Notes: generated from the sequence alone by a model not told the origin. 64,000 bases of DNA from CAITSH01 sp025356665 (GCA_025356665.1 JANXRV010000019.1:1-64000); one strand, 5' to 3'; shown: positions 40,007-48,446, counted from the stretch's first letter. Program-made: numbers and translations.

Positions 40007-40623
40007 AAACAGAGTGTTGAAACTATTTCCTCAAGTAATTTCCTTATCTCGTCGCGACTCTTTGTACCATCTATTTGGCGAAAGCGCGCCGGCTGGCCAG
40101 CCACCCGGGCACAATAGCCTGCACGCACGCGGATGAAAAACTCAAGATTTTCCTGTTCAAATCGATCGAGCGCCGTTCCTTGGGCGAGAAGGCGTTGCCG
40201 GGCGACTTCCAGTGGAACATCAAAAAACAGCGTCAGGTCCGGCTGCAATCCGCATTGGACCCAGTTCTCGAGGGTGGCAATTCGCTCTTCTGCAAGTCCT
40301 CTTCCCCCGCCCTGATAAGCAAAAGTGGCATCAGTGAAGCGATCTGACAGAACCCAGCGTCCTGCCTCCAATGCGGGAAGTATTACCTTGGCGATGTGCT
40401 CGCTACGTGCGGCAAAAATAAGCAGCGCCTCGGTGTTCAATGTCATTGACTGGGTCAATACAAGCTCACGCAAAGCCTCGCCAAGAGGCGTACCACCAGG
40501 CTCACGGGTCATCACAACGTCTTTGCCCGCGTCGCGAAGGCGCGCGGCAATCCATTCAAGATGCGTGCTTTTCCCCGCACCATCAACCCCTTCGAGGGTG
40601 ATCAATTTTCCGCGGCTTACCAT
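40003..40623 (-). CDS. tmk: Thymidylate kinase
   Basis: The 206-residue kinase phosphorylates dTMP to dTDP. The P-loop is EGVDGAGKSTH, the DR motif is in LSDRFTDATFAYQGGGRG, and TREPGGTPLGE forms the substrate loop. The LID region AQGTALDRFEQENLEF is of the proteobacterial type. It overlaps holB by four bases and follows mltG after about 47 bases, the classic mltG-tmk-holB-pilZ-tatD order. Confidence 0.97.
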   Translation of the reverse strand: MVSRGKLITLEGVDGAGKSTHLEWIAARLRDAGKDVVMTREPGGTPLGEALRELVLTQSMTLNTEALLIFAARSEHIAKVILPALEAGRWVLSDRFTDATFAYQGGGRGLAEERIATLENWVQCGLQPDLTLFFDVPLEVARQRLLAQGTALDRFEQENLEFFIRVRAGYCARVAGQPARFRQIDGTKSRDEIRKLLEEIVSTLCL

Positions 40624-40670
40624 GCGCGTGTCCGAGACGATGAGATGAGATGCTTCACGTGTCGCTCTCT

Positions 40671-41663
40671 TTATCGTTTTGATGATAATTGGTATTGATG
40701 CACGGCGCGGTTGTGTTCCAGCAGCGTCTTCGAGAACTGGCTGCTGCCATCACCACGTGCAACAAAATATAACTCGTCGCCTTTTGCCGGCTTGACTGCC
40801 GCCAGCAATGCCCCGCTTCCCGGCATTGAAATCGGCTGTGGCGTCAGCCCTGCACGGGTATAGGTGTTGAAAGGCCCGTCACGTAACAAGTGTTCTTTTT
40901 TTAAATTACCGTTGAACTCATCGCCAAGACCGTAAATAACGGTCGGATCGGTTTGCAGCAACATGCCGATGCGCAAACGGTTATTGAACACGGCGCCAAT
41001 GCGGGCCCGGTCGGCCGGACGGCCGGTTTCTTTCTCGATAATAGAGGCAAGAGTTAGCGCCTCATAGGGGGTCTTTAGCGGCGACTCCTGCGCACGTTGC
41101 GCCCAAGCCGCCCCCAGTTGATTTTCCATCTGGCGCCAACTGCGCTTCAAAATGGCTAGGTCACTCGATCCCTTGGCGAACAGATAGGTATCTGGAAAGA
41201 ACCATCCTTCCGGGGCTTGGGCTGGGGCGCCGATTCGCACCATAATCTGCTCGTCTGTCAGCTTCGAGCTATCGTGCCTGAGACCCGTTTCTGCGTCGAG
41301 TACGGCGCGAATCTGTTTGAAAGTCCAGCCCTCGATAAAAACGATTTCAGATTGGGAAAAATCACCCTGGGTAATCTGCATGAGCAGATTCCACGCGGTG
41401 ATCCCCTGCGCGATCTCATAACTGCCCGCTTTTATGGCACCCGCTTTGCCTGCGGCGCGCCCCAATAGGGCAAATTGCCAGGGAGCCATGGCTACCCCCG
41501 CTGCGGAAATTTGCCGCGCTGCGCTGCGCAAACTGCTACCCGGCTGAATAGAGAAATCGAGTTCAGCGGTTTGCAGGCGCAGGGGACTGAATGCGAACCA
41601 GGCCGCCCATACGAGACAGCCAAAGGCAGCGAGAGCAATAGTGGCGAACAGGTTTTTTATCAT
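40671..41663 (-). CDS. mltG: Endolytic murein transglycosylase MltG
   Basis: The 330-residue inner-membrane protein (YceG) cleaves nascent glycan strands and sets their length. A membrane helix lies at about residues 5-25. The LysM-like part contains IEGWTFKQIRAVLD. The catalytic domain has the glutamate in LASIIEKETGRP, then FNNRLRIGMLLQTDPTVIYG and NTYTRAGLTPQPISMPG. All signature stretches are present. It starts the minus-strand operon running into tmk. Confidence 0.96.
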   Translation of the reverse strand: MIKNLFATIALAAFGCLVWAAWFAFSPLRLQTAELDFSIQPGSSLRSAARQISAAGVAMAPWQFALLGRAAGKAGAIKAGSYEIAQGITAWNLLMQITQGDFSQSEIVFIEGWTFKQIRAVLDAETGLRHDSSKLTDEQIMVRIGAPAQAPEGWFFPDTYLFAKGSSDLAILKRSWRQMENQLGAAWAQRAQESPLKTPYEALTLASIIEKETGRPADRARIGAVFNNRLRIGMLLQTDPTVIYGLGDEFNGNLKKEHLLRDGPFNTYTRAGLTPQPISMPGSGALLAAVKPAKGDELYFVARGDGSSQFSKTLLEHNRAVHQYQLSSKR

Positions 41664-41817
41664 GTGACTGGCGCGTCTTGCCTGCGATTAGGCGGAGACG
41701 CTGCAGTTATAATGGGACAATTATGCCATGCGGTGATGTGCTGCACCCTCGCGTGGCGCCATCAGCAAGAATACCTCCTGCTGCGTCAATACCAAACCGA
41801 AAGAATTCAACAAACAT

Positions 41818-42849
41818 ATGAATGTGGAGTGGGCTAAATTTTTGACAGAAAACGCGGCAGTCATTAGCGATGGCGCCGTCAGTCATTTTGGTGATAAGTC
41901 GATGGAGCTTTCGGCCGCGGCGCGAGTCAACATAATTGCTGACCTTTCACACCTTGGGATCATTGAGTTCAGCGGCGAAGACGCGGGGGCCTTTCTACAA
42001 GGGCAGCTTTCCTGTGATGTAAAGGCGCTGTCCATGAACGCCAGCGTTTACGGCAGTTATTGTTCGGCCAAGGGACGGGTTCTGGCAACATTTTTGTTCT
42101 GGCGCACCGAGCTGGGTTACAGCATGGCGCTGGCACGGGACATCCTTCCGACAATCCAGAAGCGGCTGGCCATGTTCGTGATGCGATCCAAAGTAAAGCT
42201 TGAAGACGCGTCGGATCGCTGCGTCCTCACAGGGCTTAGCAGCCCAAACGGAGAGGAGCATATCGCCAAGCATTTCCCTCTTGTTCCGGCTGACGACCAT
42301 CAGGGAGCGGTCTCCGAAAATGGACTGCTGCTGCGCTTGTCGCAGACACGATGGGTGGTTATAGCCGGGGTGAAAACCGCACAGAAAAATTGGTCCGTGC
42401 TTCAGGCGGCGTTTACACCGGTCGGTGCGGCAGCGTGGGGGTGGCTGGAAATTCGCGCCGGTGTACCCTGGATAACGCAGGCGACTCAAGACCAGTTCAT
42501 TCCTCAAATGATCAATCTTGAGTTGATCGGCGGGGTCAGTTTTCAAAAGGGCTGCTATCCCGGCCAGGAAATCGTTGCGCGCACCCAATACCTGGGCAAA
42601 CTAAAACGACGCATGTACCTTGCCAATATCGTTGCCGAAGCCATCCCCCTGCCCGGAACGGCGCTATATAGTGAAGATCTGGGCGATCAGGCAAGCGGGA
42701 TGGTAGTCAGTGCACAAGCATCCCCCAACGGGGGCTTTGATGTTCTTGCAGTTGCAAATTCAGAAAGCATCGCCTTGTCAATTGTGCATACGGGAACCCC
42801 GCAGGGGCCGACCCTGTCACCACAGCCACTACCCTACTTGCTAAAATGA
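41818..42849 (+). CDS. ygfZ: Folate-binding YgfZ/GcvT-like protein
   Basis: The 343-residue tetrahydrofolate-dependent protein is needed for maturation of some iron-sulfur enzymes such as MiaB. The GcvT-like beginning is FSGEDAGAFLQGQLSCDVKAL and the diagnostic C-terminal motif KGCYPGQEIVARTQYLGKLKRR contains the conserved cysteine. The start at 41818 (ATG) has only a weak ribosome-binding site (GAAAGAA). A 32-codon ORF ends at the start codon by ATGA. DUF4936 overlaps the 3' end. Confidence 0.94.
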   Translation: MNVEWAKFLTENAAVISDGAVSHFGDKSMELSAAARVNIIADLSHLGIIEFSGEDAGAFLQGQLSCDVKALSMNASVYGSYCSAKGRVLATFLFWRTELGYSMALARDILPTIQKRLAMFVMRSKVKLEDASDRCVLTGLSSPNGEEHIAKHFPLVPADDHQGAVSENGLLLRLSQTRWVVIAGVKTAQKNWSVLQAAFTPVGAAAWGWLEIRAGVPWITQATQDQFIPQMINLELIGGVSFQKGCYPGQEIVARTQYLGKLKRRMYLANIVAEAIPLPGTALYSEDLGDQASGMVVSAQASPNGGFDVLAVANSESIALSIVHTGTPQGPTLSPQPLPYLLK

Positions 42850-43130
42850 AGATCAGTTACTTTGTTTATTATCGCGTCGCCAACCCCGGCCAAGCGGCAA
42901 CGCGAGCGACTATTGAGCGTTTGCAGGCGCATGTAAAAAATACAACCGGTATAACCGGCCGCCTGCTGGTGCGTACCGAAGATCCAAGCACCTGGATGGA
43001 AATCTACGAGAATATCGACTCGGACACCGCATTCGAAGCGGCGCTTGCAGCCGCTGTCACCGATTGCGGCTTTACCTCAATTGTTGCCGCCGATTCTGGC
43101 CGCCACATCGAGCGCTTTAAGGCTTTGTAA
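42846..43130 (+). CDS. DUF4936 family protein
   Basis: The 94-residue protein begins KISYFVYYRVANPGQAA and contains TGRLLVRTEDPSTWMEIYENI and a C-terminal HIERFKAL. This is a ferredoxin-like alpha/beta small domain known as DUF4936, found after ygfZ in betaproteobacteria. No catalytic residues are evident. The start overlaps the ygfZ stop by four bases, so it is co-translated. Function unknown. Confidence 0.87.
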   Translation: MKISYFVYYRVANPGQAATRATIERLQAHVKNTTGITGRLLVRTEDPSTWMEIYENIDSDTAFEAALAAAVTDCGFTSIVAADSGRHIERFKAL

Positions 43131-43153
43131 TTGAGTTTCCACCAACCAATACG

Positions 43154-43939
43154 ATGTGCCTGATTCTTTTCGCCTGGCAGGCGCATACAGAGTACGCGTT
43201 GGTTCTTGCAGCGAATCGCGACGAATTCTTTAAACGTCCGGCTGCTCCGGCGAATATCTGGCCTGAATGCCCGCAGATTCTCGCTGGGCGCGATCTTGAG
43301 CAAAATGGCACATGGCTGGGCGTCGGGATCAATGGAGGATTTGCGGCGCTGACCAATTTTCGCAGGCCTGGCGATCGCGTGTTGGATGCGCGTTCGCGGG
43401 GTTTTCTCGTCAGTGAATTCCTGCAGGGAAAACAATCGCCCGAGGACTATCTGGAGGCACTCGCCCCCGGCGCCAAGCACTATAACGGCTTCAATCTTCT
43501 GGCATCCGACCACCGTGGCATGTGGCATTTTTCCAATCGAGGCGGTACACCGCAGAAGGTAGCTGCTGGCGTGCATGGATTGTCCAACCACCTTCTCGAT
43601 ACCGCCTGGCCCAAGGTCCTTGCCGGAAAATCGAAAATGCAACGCGCACTAGGCGGACACATCACACCGGAGGCTTTGCTGCAGATCCTTGACGATTCTG
43701 CGATTGCTCCGGATGAAGCCCTGCCGGACACGGGTGTGGGACTGGAGCGGGAACGGGAATTGTCGGCTGCGCGCATCGTCGGCCCGGGTTACGGCACGCG
43801 TTGTTCTACGGTGCTCCTCGTTCACCGCAGCGGGGAGACAGAATTTGTCGAACGCACTTTCAGCGAGGACGGCGGCGTCGCCGGTACAGTCGCGTTTCGA
43901 ATTAAACCCGGGGACTCACCAGTACCCGTCGCATCGTGA
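43154..43939 (+). CDS. NRDE-family protein (TANGO2-like)
   Basis: The 261-residue protein has the family name motif NRDE in LVLAANRDEFFKRP and the N-terminal cysteine MCLILFAW, which places it in the NTN-hydrolase-like fold. Further conserved stretches are GRDLEQNGTWLGVGINGGFAALTNFR, FNLLASD and GLSNHLLDTAWPKV. The C-terminal GYGTRCSTVLLV is typical. It is related to eukaryotic TANGO2; a bacterial homologue (HtpA type) has been linked to heme trafficking, but the exact role here is unknown. Its 3' end overlaps the convergent GNAT gene by 38 bases. Confidence 0.9.
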   Translation: MCLILFAWQAHTEYALVLAANRDEFFKRPAAPANIWPECPQILAGRDLEQNGTWLGVGINGGFAALTNFRRPGDRVLDARSRGFLVSEFLQGKQSPEDYLEALAPGAKHYNGFNLLASDHRGMWHFSNRGGTPQKVAAGVHGLSNHLLDTAWPKVLAGKSKMQRALGGHITPEALLQILDDSAIAPDEALPDTGVGLERERELSAARIVGPGYGTRCSTVLLVHRSGETEFVERTFSEDGGVAGTVAFRIKPGDSPVPVAS

Positions 43940-44375
43940 AGTGCGGGATATTCGCCTCGATAAATTCCAGCCCCTCGGCGACAAAGCCGCAGCGCTGGTA
44001 AAACCCCAGCGCCTGGGTTTGTGCGTGAAGCACTAGGGTCTCAAGCCCGCGCGCTGCGGCTAGCGCGACCAGGGCATCAAGCAAGGCCATGCCCGCACCG
44101 TTCCCCCGCGATTCTTTTAGTACCGCCATCCGGCCTATCCTTGCCTCTCCCGGCGTTGCCGGTTCCGGCGGCAGCAATCGGCCGGTGCCGACGGCCAGCC
44201 CCGAAACGCCAAAGACGATGGCGTGATCGGAAACTGCGTCCCATTCGTCCCATTCCTCTTCAATGCGTACGCCCTGCTCGTGAACGAACACGGTTTCTCG
44301 CAAGGGCTGCGCGAACACCGCGGCCTGCTCCCAGACGAGAATGTGGACGGTGTATTGATGCGAGGAAGGATTCAT
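43902..44375 (-). CDS. GNAT-family N-acetyltransferase (ElaA-like)
   Basis: The 157-residue acetyltransferase fold starts with LRETVFVHEQGVRIEEEWDEWD, a pattern seen in ElaA/YjcF-type members. The acetyl-CoA pyrophosphate loop is ESRGNGAGMALLDAL (Q/RxxGxG/A), and a tyrosine in LGFYQRCGF lies at the expected catalytic position. The substrate is unknown. The gene diverges from the aldolase-dehydrogenase and overlaps the NRDE gene tail-to-tail. Confidence 0.88.
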   Translation of the reverse strand: MNPSSHQYTVHILVWEQAAVFAQPLRETVFVHEQGVRIEEEWDEWDAVSDHAIVFGVSGLAVGTGRLLPPEPATPGEARIGRMAVLKESRGNGAGMALLDALVALAAARGLETLVLHAQTQALGFYQRCGFVAEGLEFIEANIPHFTMRRVLVSPRV

Positions 44376-44420
44376 GGTGTCGAACGTTATAATGCCGCAT
44401 CATTTTAAGGGTTTGCGGCG

Positions 44421-46394
44421 ATGCAGAGTTTATGGAGTGACAGCGAGGCGGCGGGCTTTTCCGGCGACCTAGGGCTTCGGGTGTACACCTCGCGCTTGCT
44501 CGGGCGTGACAAGTCGTTGGTAATGCATGGCGGCGGGAATACCTCCGTAAAAATGCTTCACCGGAATCTGTTCGGTGAAGATGAGGCGATTCTTCATATC
44601 AAGGGCAGCGGTTGGGATCTGGAAACCATTGAGGAGGCGGGTTTTGCTCCGGTGCGCCTCGCGCATCTGCAGCGCCTCGCCGGGCTTGATGCGCTGTCTG
44701 ATCCGCAAATGGTCAATGAAATGGCCACCCATTTGTTGCGGGCGTCCGCGCCGACCCCCTCGGTTGAGACGATTTTGCACGCTTCCCTGCCCTTCAAATA
44801 CGTAGACCATACGCATGCGGACGCGGTGCTTGCCGTGAGCGATACGGCGGAAGGTGAAGCGCGTATCCGGGAGATTTACGGTGACAGCGTCGTCGTGATT
44901 CCCTACCTGATGCCCGGGTTTGACCTGGCGCAATATTGCGCCAAGGCCTTTCCGCGCGAATCGGGCCCCCAAACCATCGGCATGGTGCTATTGCAACACG
45001 GCATATTTTCTTTTGGTGAAACAGCGCGTGAATCCTATGAACGGATGATCGACCTGGTGGCACGCGCCGAGGCGTATCTTGCAAACCATTGCGCGCAGGA
45101 CGCGGCTCAGGCACCGGTCGGCACTACACCGCGATTCGCCCCGAAGGCGCAGGCCGAACTGCGTCAGGCTATTTCCCGGACGGCAGGCGGCCCGATGATC
45201 CTGAAGACCTGCGCCAATACGCGAACTCACGCGTTTGCCCGGCATCCGGCGGTGGCGGCGATGTGCGCACAGGGGCCTATCACCCCGGATCACGTCATAC
45301 GAACCAAGCGCCTGCCAATGCTGGGCACTGACGTCGGCGCCTACGCGCGCGACTACAAGGCCTATTTTGCGTTACACGAGCCGCAGGCCAAGGACCGCAA
45401 GACCATGCTGGATCCTGCACCGCGCGTTGTGATCGATGCTGCTTTCGGCATGGCCGTGGTCGGGCGCAACGCCAAGGATGCGGCAATCGTCGAGGAACTT
45501 TATGAGCACACCATCGACGTCATGCTACGGGCCAATTCGCTCGGCGGCTACCGAGCGCTTCCCGCGCGGGATATTTTCGAGCTTGAGTATTGGGACCTCG
45601 AGCAGGCCAAGTTACGCAAGTCGGGCAAGCTTCCGGTTTTTTCAGGCGAAGTGGCCGTTGTCACCGGCACGGCTTCCGGCATAGGCAAAGCGTGCGTTGC
45701 CTCTCTGCTCGAGCGCGGTGCTGCAGTCGTTGCGCTCGACATCAATCCCGAGGTCTGCACCGCCTGGACGCGCACCGATTATCTTGGCTTGGTATGCGAT
45801 GTAACCGATGAGGCGCAAATCCAGGCCGCCTTGTATCGTGCCATCGCAACCTTTGGTGGCGTTGACATGCTCGTTCTCAACGCGGGGATATTTTCTGCCA
45901 ACCGCAAAATAGAGGAACTGCAAAGCGAAGAGTGGCGCCGGGTAATGAGCATCAATCTTGACGGGAACCTGTTCCTGATGCGCGCCTGTCACCCGTATCT
46001 CAAGCTTGCCCCGCGCGGCGGACGCGTTGTGGTGATCGGATCCAAGAATGTTCCCGCCCCCGGTCCGGGAGCCGCGGCCTATTCGGCATCCAAGGCGGCC
46101 CTGACGCAATTGGTGCGTGTGGCTGCGCTCGAGTGGGGTGGCGATGGCATTCGCATCAATACGCTGCATCCCAATGCTGTTTTTGACACGGCCCTGTGGA
46201 CGGACGCGGTACTGGAGCAGCGCGCCCGCCATTACGGCATGAGCGTGCACGATTACAAAACCAACAATGTGCTGAAAACCGAAGTGACCAGCCGGGATGT
46301 CGCAGAGCTTGCGGCGGAAATGTGCGGCCCGCTGTTCGCCAAGACCACCGGTGCGCAACTACCGGTTGATGGGGGAAATGAACGTGTCATCTGA
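44421..46394 (+). CDS. Class II aldolase / short-chain dehydrogenase fusion protein
   Basis: The 657-residue protein joins two enzymes. Residues about 15-395 form a class II (zinc) aldolase/adducin domain: glycine-rich HGGGNTS at 36-42, a catalytic-type glutamate at 116 (SVETILHA), and likely zinc histidines 130, 132 (DHTHAD) and 193 (LLQHGIFSFG). Residues about 408-655 form an SDR domain with TGTASGIG (415-422), NAG (487-489), Ser541, Tyr554 and Lys558. Both sites look complete. The layout is that of RhaD-type rhamnulose-1-phosphate aldolase/lactaldehyde dehydrogenase fusions. Here mtnA overlaps its 3' end, which points to 5-methylthioribulose-1-phosphate (or 5-deoxyribulose-1-phosphate) as substrate. 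The products would be DHAP and an aldehyde handled by the SDR part. That role is inferred, not shown. A TATAAT lies at 44388-44393. Confidence 0.88.
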   Translation: MQSLWSDSEAAGFSGDLGLRVYTSRLLGRDKSLVMHGGGNTSVKMLHRNLFGEDEAILHIKGSGWDLETIEEAGFAPVRLAHLQRLAGLDALSDPQMVNEMATHLLRASAPTPSVETILHASLPFKYVDHTHADAVLAVSDTAEGEARIREIYGDSVVVIPYLMPGFDLAQYCAKAFPRESGPQTIGMVLLQHGIFSFGETARESYERMIDLVARAEAYLANHCAQDAAQAPVGTTPRFAPKAQAELRQAISRTAGGPMILKTCANTRTHAFARHPAVAAMCAQGPITPDHVIRTKRLPMLGTDVGAYARDYKAYFALHEPQAKDRKTMLDPAPRVVIDAAFGMAVVGRNAKDAAIVEELYEHTIDVMLRANSLGGYRALPARDIFELEYWDLEQAKLRKSGKLPVFSGEVAVVTGTASGIGKACVASLLERGAAVVALDINPEVCTAWTRTDYLGLVCDVTDEAQIQAALYRAIATFGGVDMLVLNAGIFSANRKIEELQSEEWRRVMSINLDGNLFLMRACHPYLKLAPRGGRVVVIGSKNVPAPGPGAAAYSASKAALTQLVRVAALEWGGDGIRINTLHPNAVFDTALWTDAVLEQRARHYGMSVHDYKTNNVLKTEVTSRDVAELAAEMCGPLFAKTTGAQLPVDGGNERVI

Positions 46395-47385
46395 AGCCGT
46401 TGCGGTACAAACCCTGCGCTGGGTGGATGGTCGTCTTGAACTCATAGACCAGCGGCGTCTGCCGCATGAAATCGTCTATGTCTCCTGCCGCACCGCTGCC
46501 GAGACCGCCGCCGCGATACGCGACATGGTGGTAAGGGGCGCACCGGCGATAGGCTGCGCAGCCGCCTTTGGCATCGCGCTAGAAGCAGCCGCAGGCGGCA
46601 ACCAGGACGCCGCGCACGCGGCGCTTGCCGCAAGCCGGCCTACTGCGGTCAACCTGTTCTGGGCCTTGCAACGCATGCGTAAAGCCATGGACGCCGGCCA
46701 CCCTGCCCTGCAGGAGGCGCTGGCGATTTACGACGAAGACATCGCCATCAACCGCGCCATGGGCGGATTTGGCGCGGCATTGATCTCTGACGGCGCGCGC
46801 ATCATGACCCATTGCAACGCCGGGGCGCTGGCAACCGCCGGGCATGGCACGGCGTTGGGTGTGATTCGTTCGGCGCGTGACGCCGGCAAAGTCATTTCGG
46901 TCGTGGCCAACGAAACCCGTCCCTACCTGCAGGGCGCGCGCCTGACCGCCTGGGAAATGGTGCAGGAAAAAATTCCGGTCACCCTGGTCACCGACAACAT
47001 GGCCGGCCACCTGATGCAGCAGGGCAAGATTGACGTGATTGTCGTCGGCGCTGACCGGGTCGCCGCTAACGGCGACGCCGCCAACAAGATCGGCACCTAT
47101 ACGCTGGCGGTGCTGGCGGCACGCCACAAAATTCCGTTTTATATCGCAGCGCCGGTTTCGACCTTTGACCTGGCGATTCCCGACGGCAGCCACATCCCGA
47201 TTGAGGAGCGCCATGCCGATGAGGTGACCGGACACGGTGGCAATCGCTGGGCCGCGCACGGGGTGGAAGTGTTCAATCCGGCCTTTGATGTCACCCCAGC
47301 CGAGCTGATTACCGCACTGATTACCGAGCGCGGCATCATCAACGCGCCCGATACGGCGCGGGTGGCGCAAATCATCGGGCACTGA
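46378..47385 (+). CDS. mtnA: S-methyl-5-thioribose-1-phosphate isomerase
   Basis: The 335-residue enzyme converts 5-methylthioribose-1-phosphate to 5-methylthioribulose-1-phosphate in methionine or purine-nucleoside salvage. Active-site cysteine is in THCNAGALATAGHGTALG and the aspartate in VVGADRVAANGDAANKIGTY. Family stretches DMVVRGAPAIGCAAAFG and ANETRPYLQGARLTAWE are present. ATG 46378 is taken as start; GTG 46384 is better spaced from the GGGGGA at 46371 and remains possible. It overlaps the aldolase-dehydrogenase gene by 17 bases. No mtnP, mtnK, mtnB or mtnD is in the window, so the usual oxygen-dependent branch is not visible here. Confidence 0.95.
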   Translation: MNVSSEAVAVQTLRWVDGRLELIDQRRLPHEIVYVSCRTAAETAAAIRDMVVRGAPAIGCAAAFGIALEAAAGGNQDAAHAALAASRPTAVNLFWALQRMRKAMDAGHPALQEALAIYDEDIAINRAMGGFGAALISDGARIMTHCNAGALATAGHGTALGVIRSARDAGKVISVVANETRPYLQGARLTAWEMVQEKIPVTLVTDNMAGHLMQQGKIDVIVVGADRVAANGDAANKIGTYTLAVLAARHKIPFYIAAPVSTFDLAIPDGSHIPIEERHADEVTGHGGNRWAAHGVEVFNPAFDVTPAELITALITERGIINAPDTARVAQIIGH

Positions 47386-47411
47386 ATCACGCTGTTTTCA
47401 GCGATGCCATA

Positions 47412-47446
47412 GGCTGGAAATGACCGCCTGGTGCGGGTTTCCAGCC
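47412..47446. terminator. Hairpin between convergent mtnA and L,D-transpeptidase genes
   Basis: GGCTGGAAA (47412-47420) and TTTCCAGCC (47438-47446) form a 9-bp stem with a 17-base loop. Neither side has a good T run, so termination would be weak or factor-assisted. It sits 27 bases after mtnA and 24 before the stop of the minus-strand transpeptidase gene. The arms match those of the rne terminator. Confidence 0.4.
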
Positions 47447-47470
47447 ATTGCTCGACCAGCGGGGCCTCAG

Positions 47471-47971
47471 TCAGGTGACGGAACCGGTCTGGCCCGCGAT
47501 CGCCACCTGGGTTCCTGGCGTAACGCTGTCAAACAGTTCCAGCAAGTCCTGGTTGCGCATGCGCACGCACCCGATGGAACCCGGCGTGCCCATGGCCACC
47601 GTGTCGGGGCTGCCGTGGATGTAGATGTAGCGTCGCATGGTGTCGACCTTACCCAGTCGGTTAAAGCCGACCTCGCAGCCTGAGAGCCACAGGATGCGCG
47701 TCAGTATCCAGTCGCGCTCCGGGAACTGCGTGCCCAGCTCCGGCGTCCATATTTCACCGGTTGGGCGGCGTCGCACAAACACCGTATTCACCGGCTGGCC
47801 CGCACCGATTTTAGCGCGCACGATGTGTTGCCCGCGCGGCGTGCAGAAGCTGCCGTACAGCTCGCCCACGCCCTTGCTGGCGGTGGAAACGCGGTAGGTC
47901 TTGGGCGATCCACCATCGGCCTCGTGCAACGTCAAGGTCTGCGCCGGAATGGAAATCTCAATTCGCGGCAT
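47471..47971 (-). CDS. L,D-transpeptidase (YkuD domain) without visible signal peptide
   Basis: The protein has 166 residues from MPRIEISIPAQTLTL at 47971; the upstream extension to 48013 lies inside tadA. The YkuD catalytic motif is YIYIHGSPDTVAMGTPGSIGCVRM, with His, Ser-Ile-Gly-Cys and Arg intact. STASKGVGELYGSFCTPRG and IWTPELGTQFPERDWILTRILWLSG are typical of this small group. Such enzymes cross-link peptidoglycan or attach lipoproteins in the periplasm, yet no signal sequence is visible from either start. This leaves the export route or cellular site unexplained. It overlaps tadA by 14 bases. Confidence 0.88.
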   Translation of the reverse strand: MPRIEISIPAQTLTLHEADGGSPKTYRVSTASKGVGELYGSFCTPRGQHIVRAKIGAGQPVNTVFVRRRPTGEIWTPELGTQFPERDWILTRILWLSGCEVGFNRLGKVDTMRRYIYIHGSPDTVAMGTPGSIGCVRMRNQDLLELFDSVTPGTQVAIAGQTGSVT

Positions 47972-48431
47972 GGCTGCGCCTTGCGGCAAAAAATTCCGAT
48001 AAGAGGCTGCCACATTCTTCGGCCATCAGCCCGCCGGTAACGGTGCAGTGGTGGTTGAGCCGCGGCTCGGCAAATATATTGACAACGCTGCCGCAGGCGC
48101 CGGTTTTGGGGTCGCTTGCACCGAAGACTACGTGTGCAATACGTGCATGCATGATTGCCCCGGCGCACATGACGCAGGGCTCAAGCGTCACATAGAGCGT
48201 GCAACCGGGCAGCCGGTAATTGCCAAGCGTGCGCGCAGCATCGCGCAGCGCCAGTATTTCTGCGTGGCCGCTAGGATCGTGCCCCCCAATGGGTTGGTTC
48301 GAGCCGCGCCCGACGATGACGCCGTCTTTCACCACGACGGCGCCTACTGGTACCTCGCCAACGGCACCCGCCTTTGCGGCAAGCTCAAGGGCTTCGCGCA
48401 TCATCGTGCTATCGCAATCGTAGTTCGCCAT
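47958..48431 (-). CDS. tadA: tRNA-specific adenosine deaminase
   Basis: The 157-residue deaminase converts A34 to inosine in tRNA-Arg(ACG). The zinc site is HAE in DPSGHAEILALRDA and the PCVMC pair in TLEPCVMCAGAIMHARI. The N-terminal VGEVPVGAVVV and ASDPKTGACGSVVN stretches are diagnostic of TadA. It may start at the first or the tenth residue (ATG pair). It is 15 bases downstream of guaA on the same strand. Confidence 0.96.
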   Translation of the reverse strand: MANYDCDSTMMREALELAAKAGAVGEVPVGAVVVKDGVIVGRGSNQPIGGHDPSGHAEILALRDAARTLGNYRLPGCTLYVTLEPCVMCAGAIMHARIAHVVFGASDPKTGACGSVVNIFAEPRLNHHCTVTGGLMAEECGSLLSEFFAARRSHAAN

Positions 48432-48446
48432 GGTCGGTAGCGCGCG

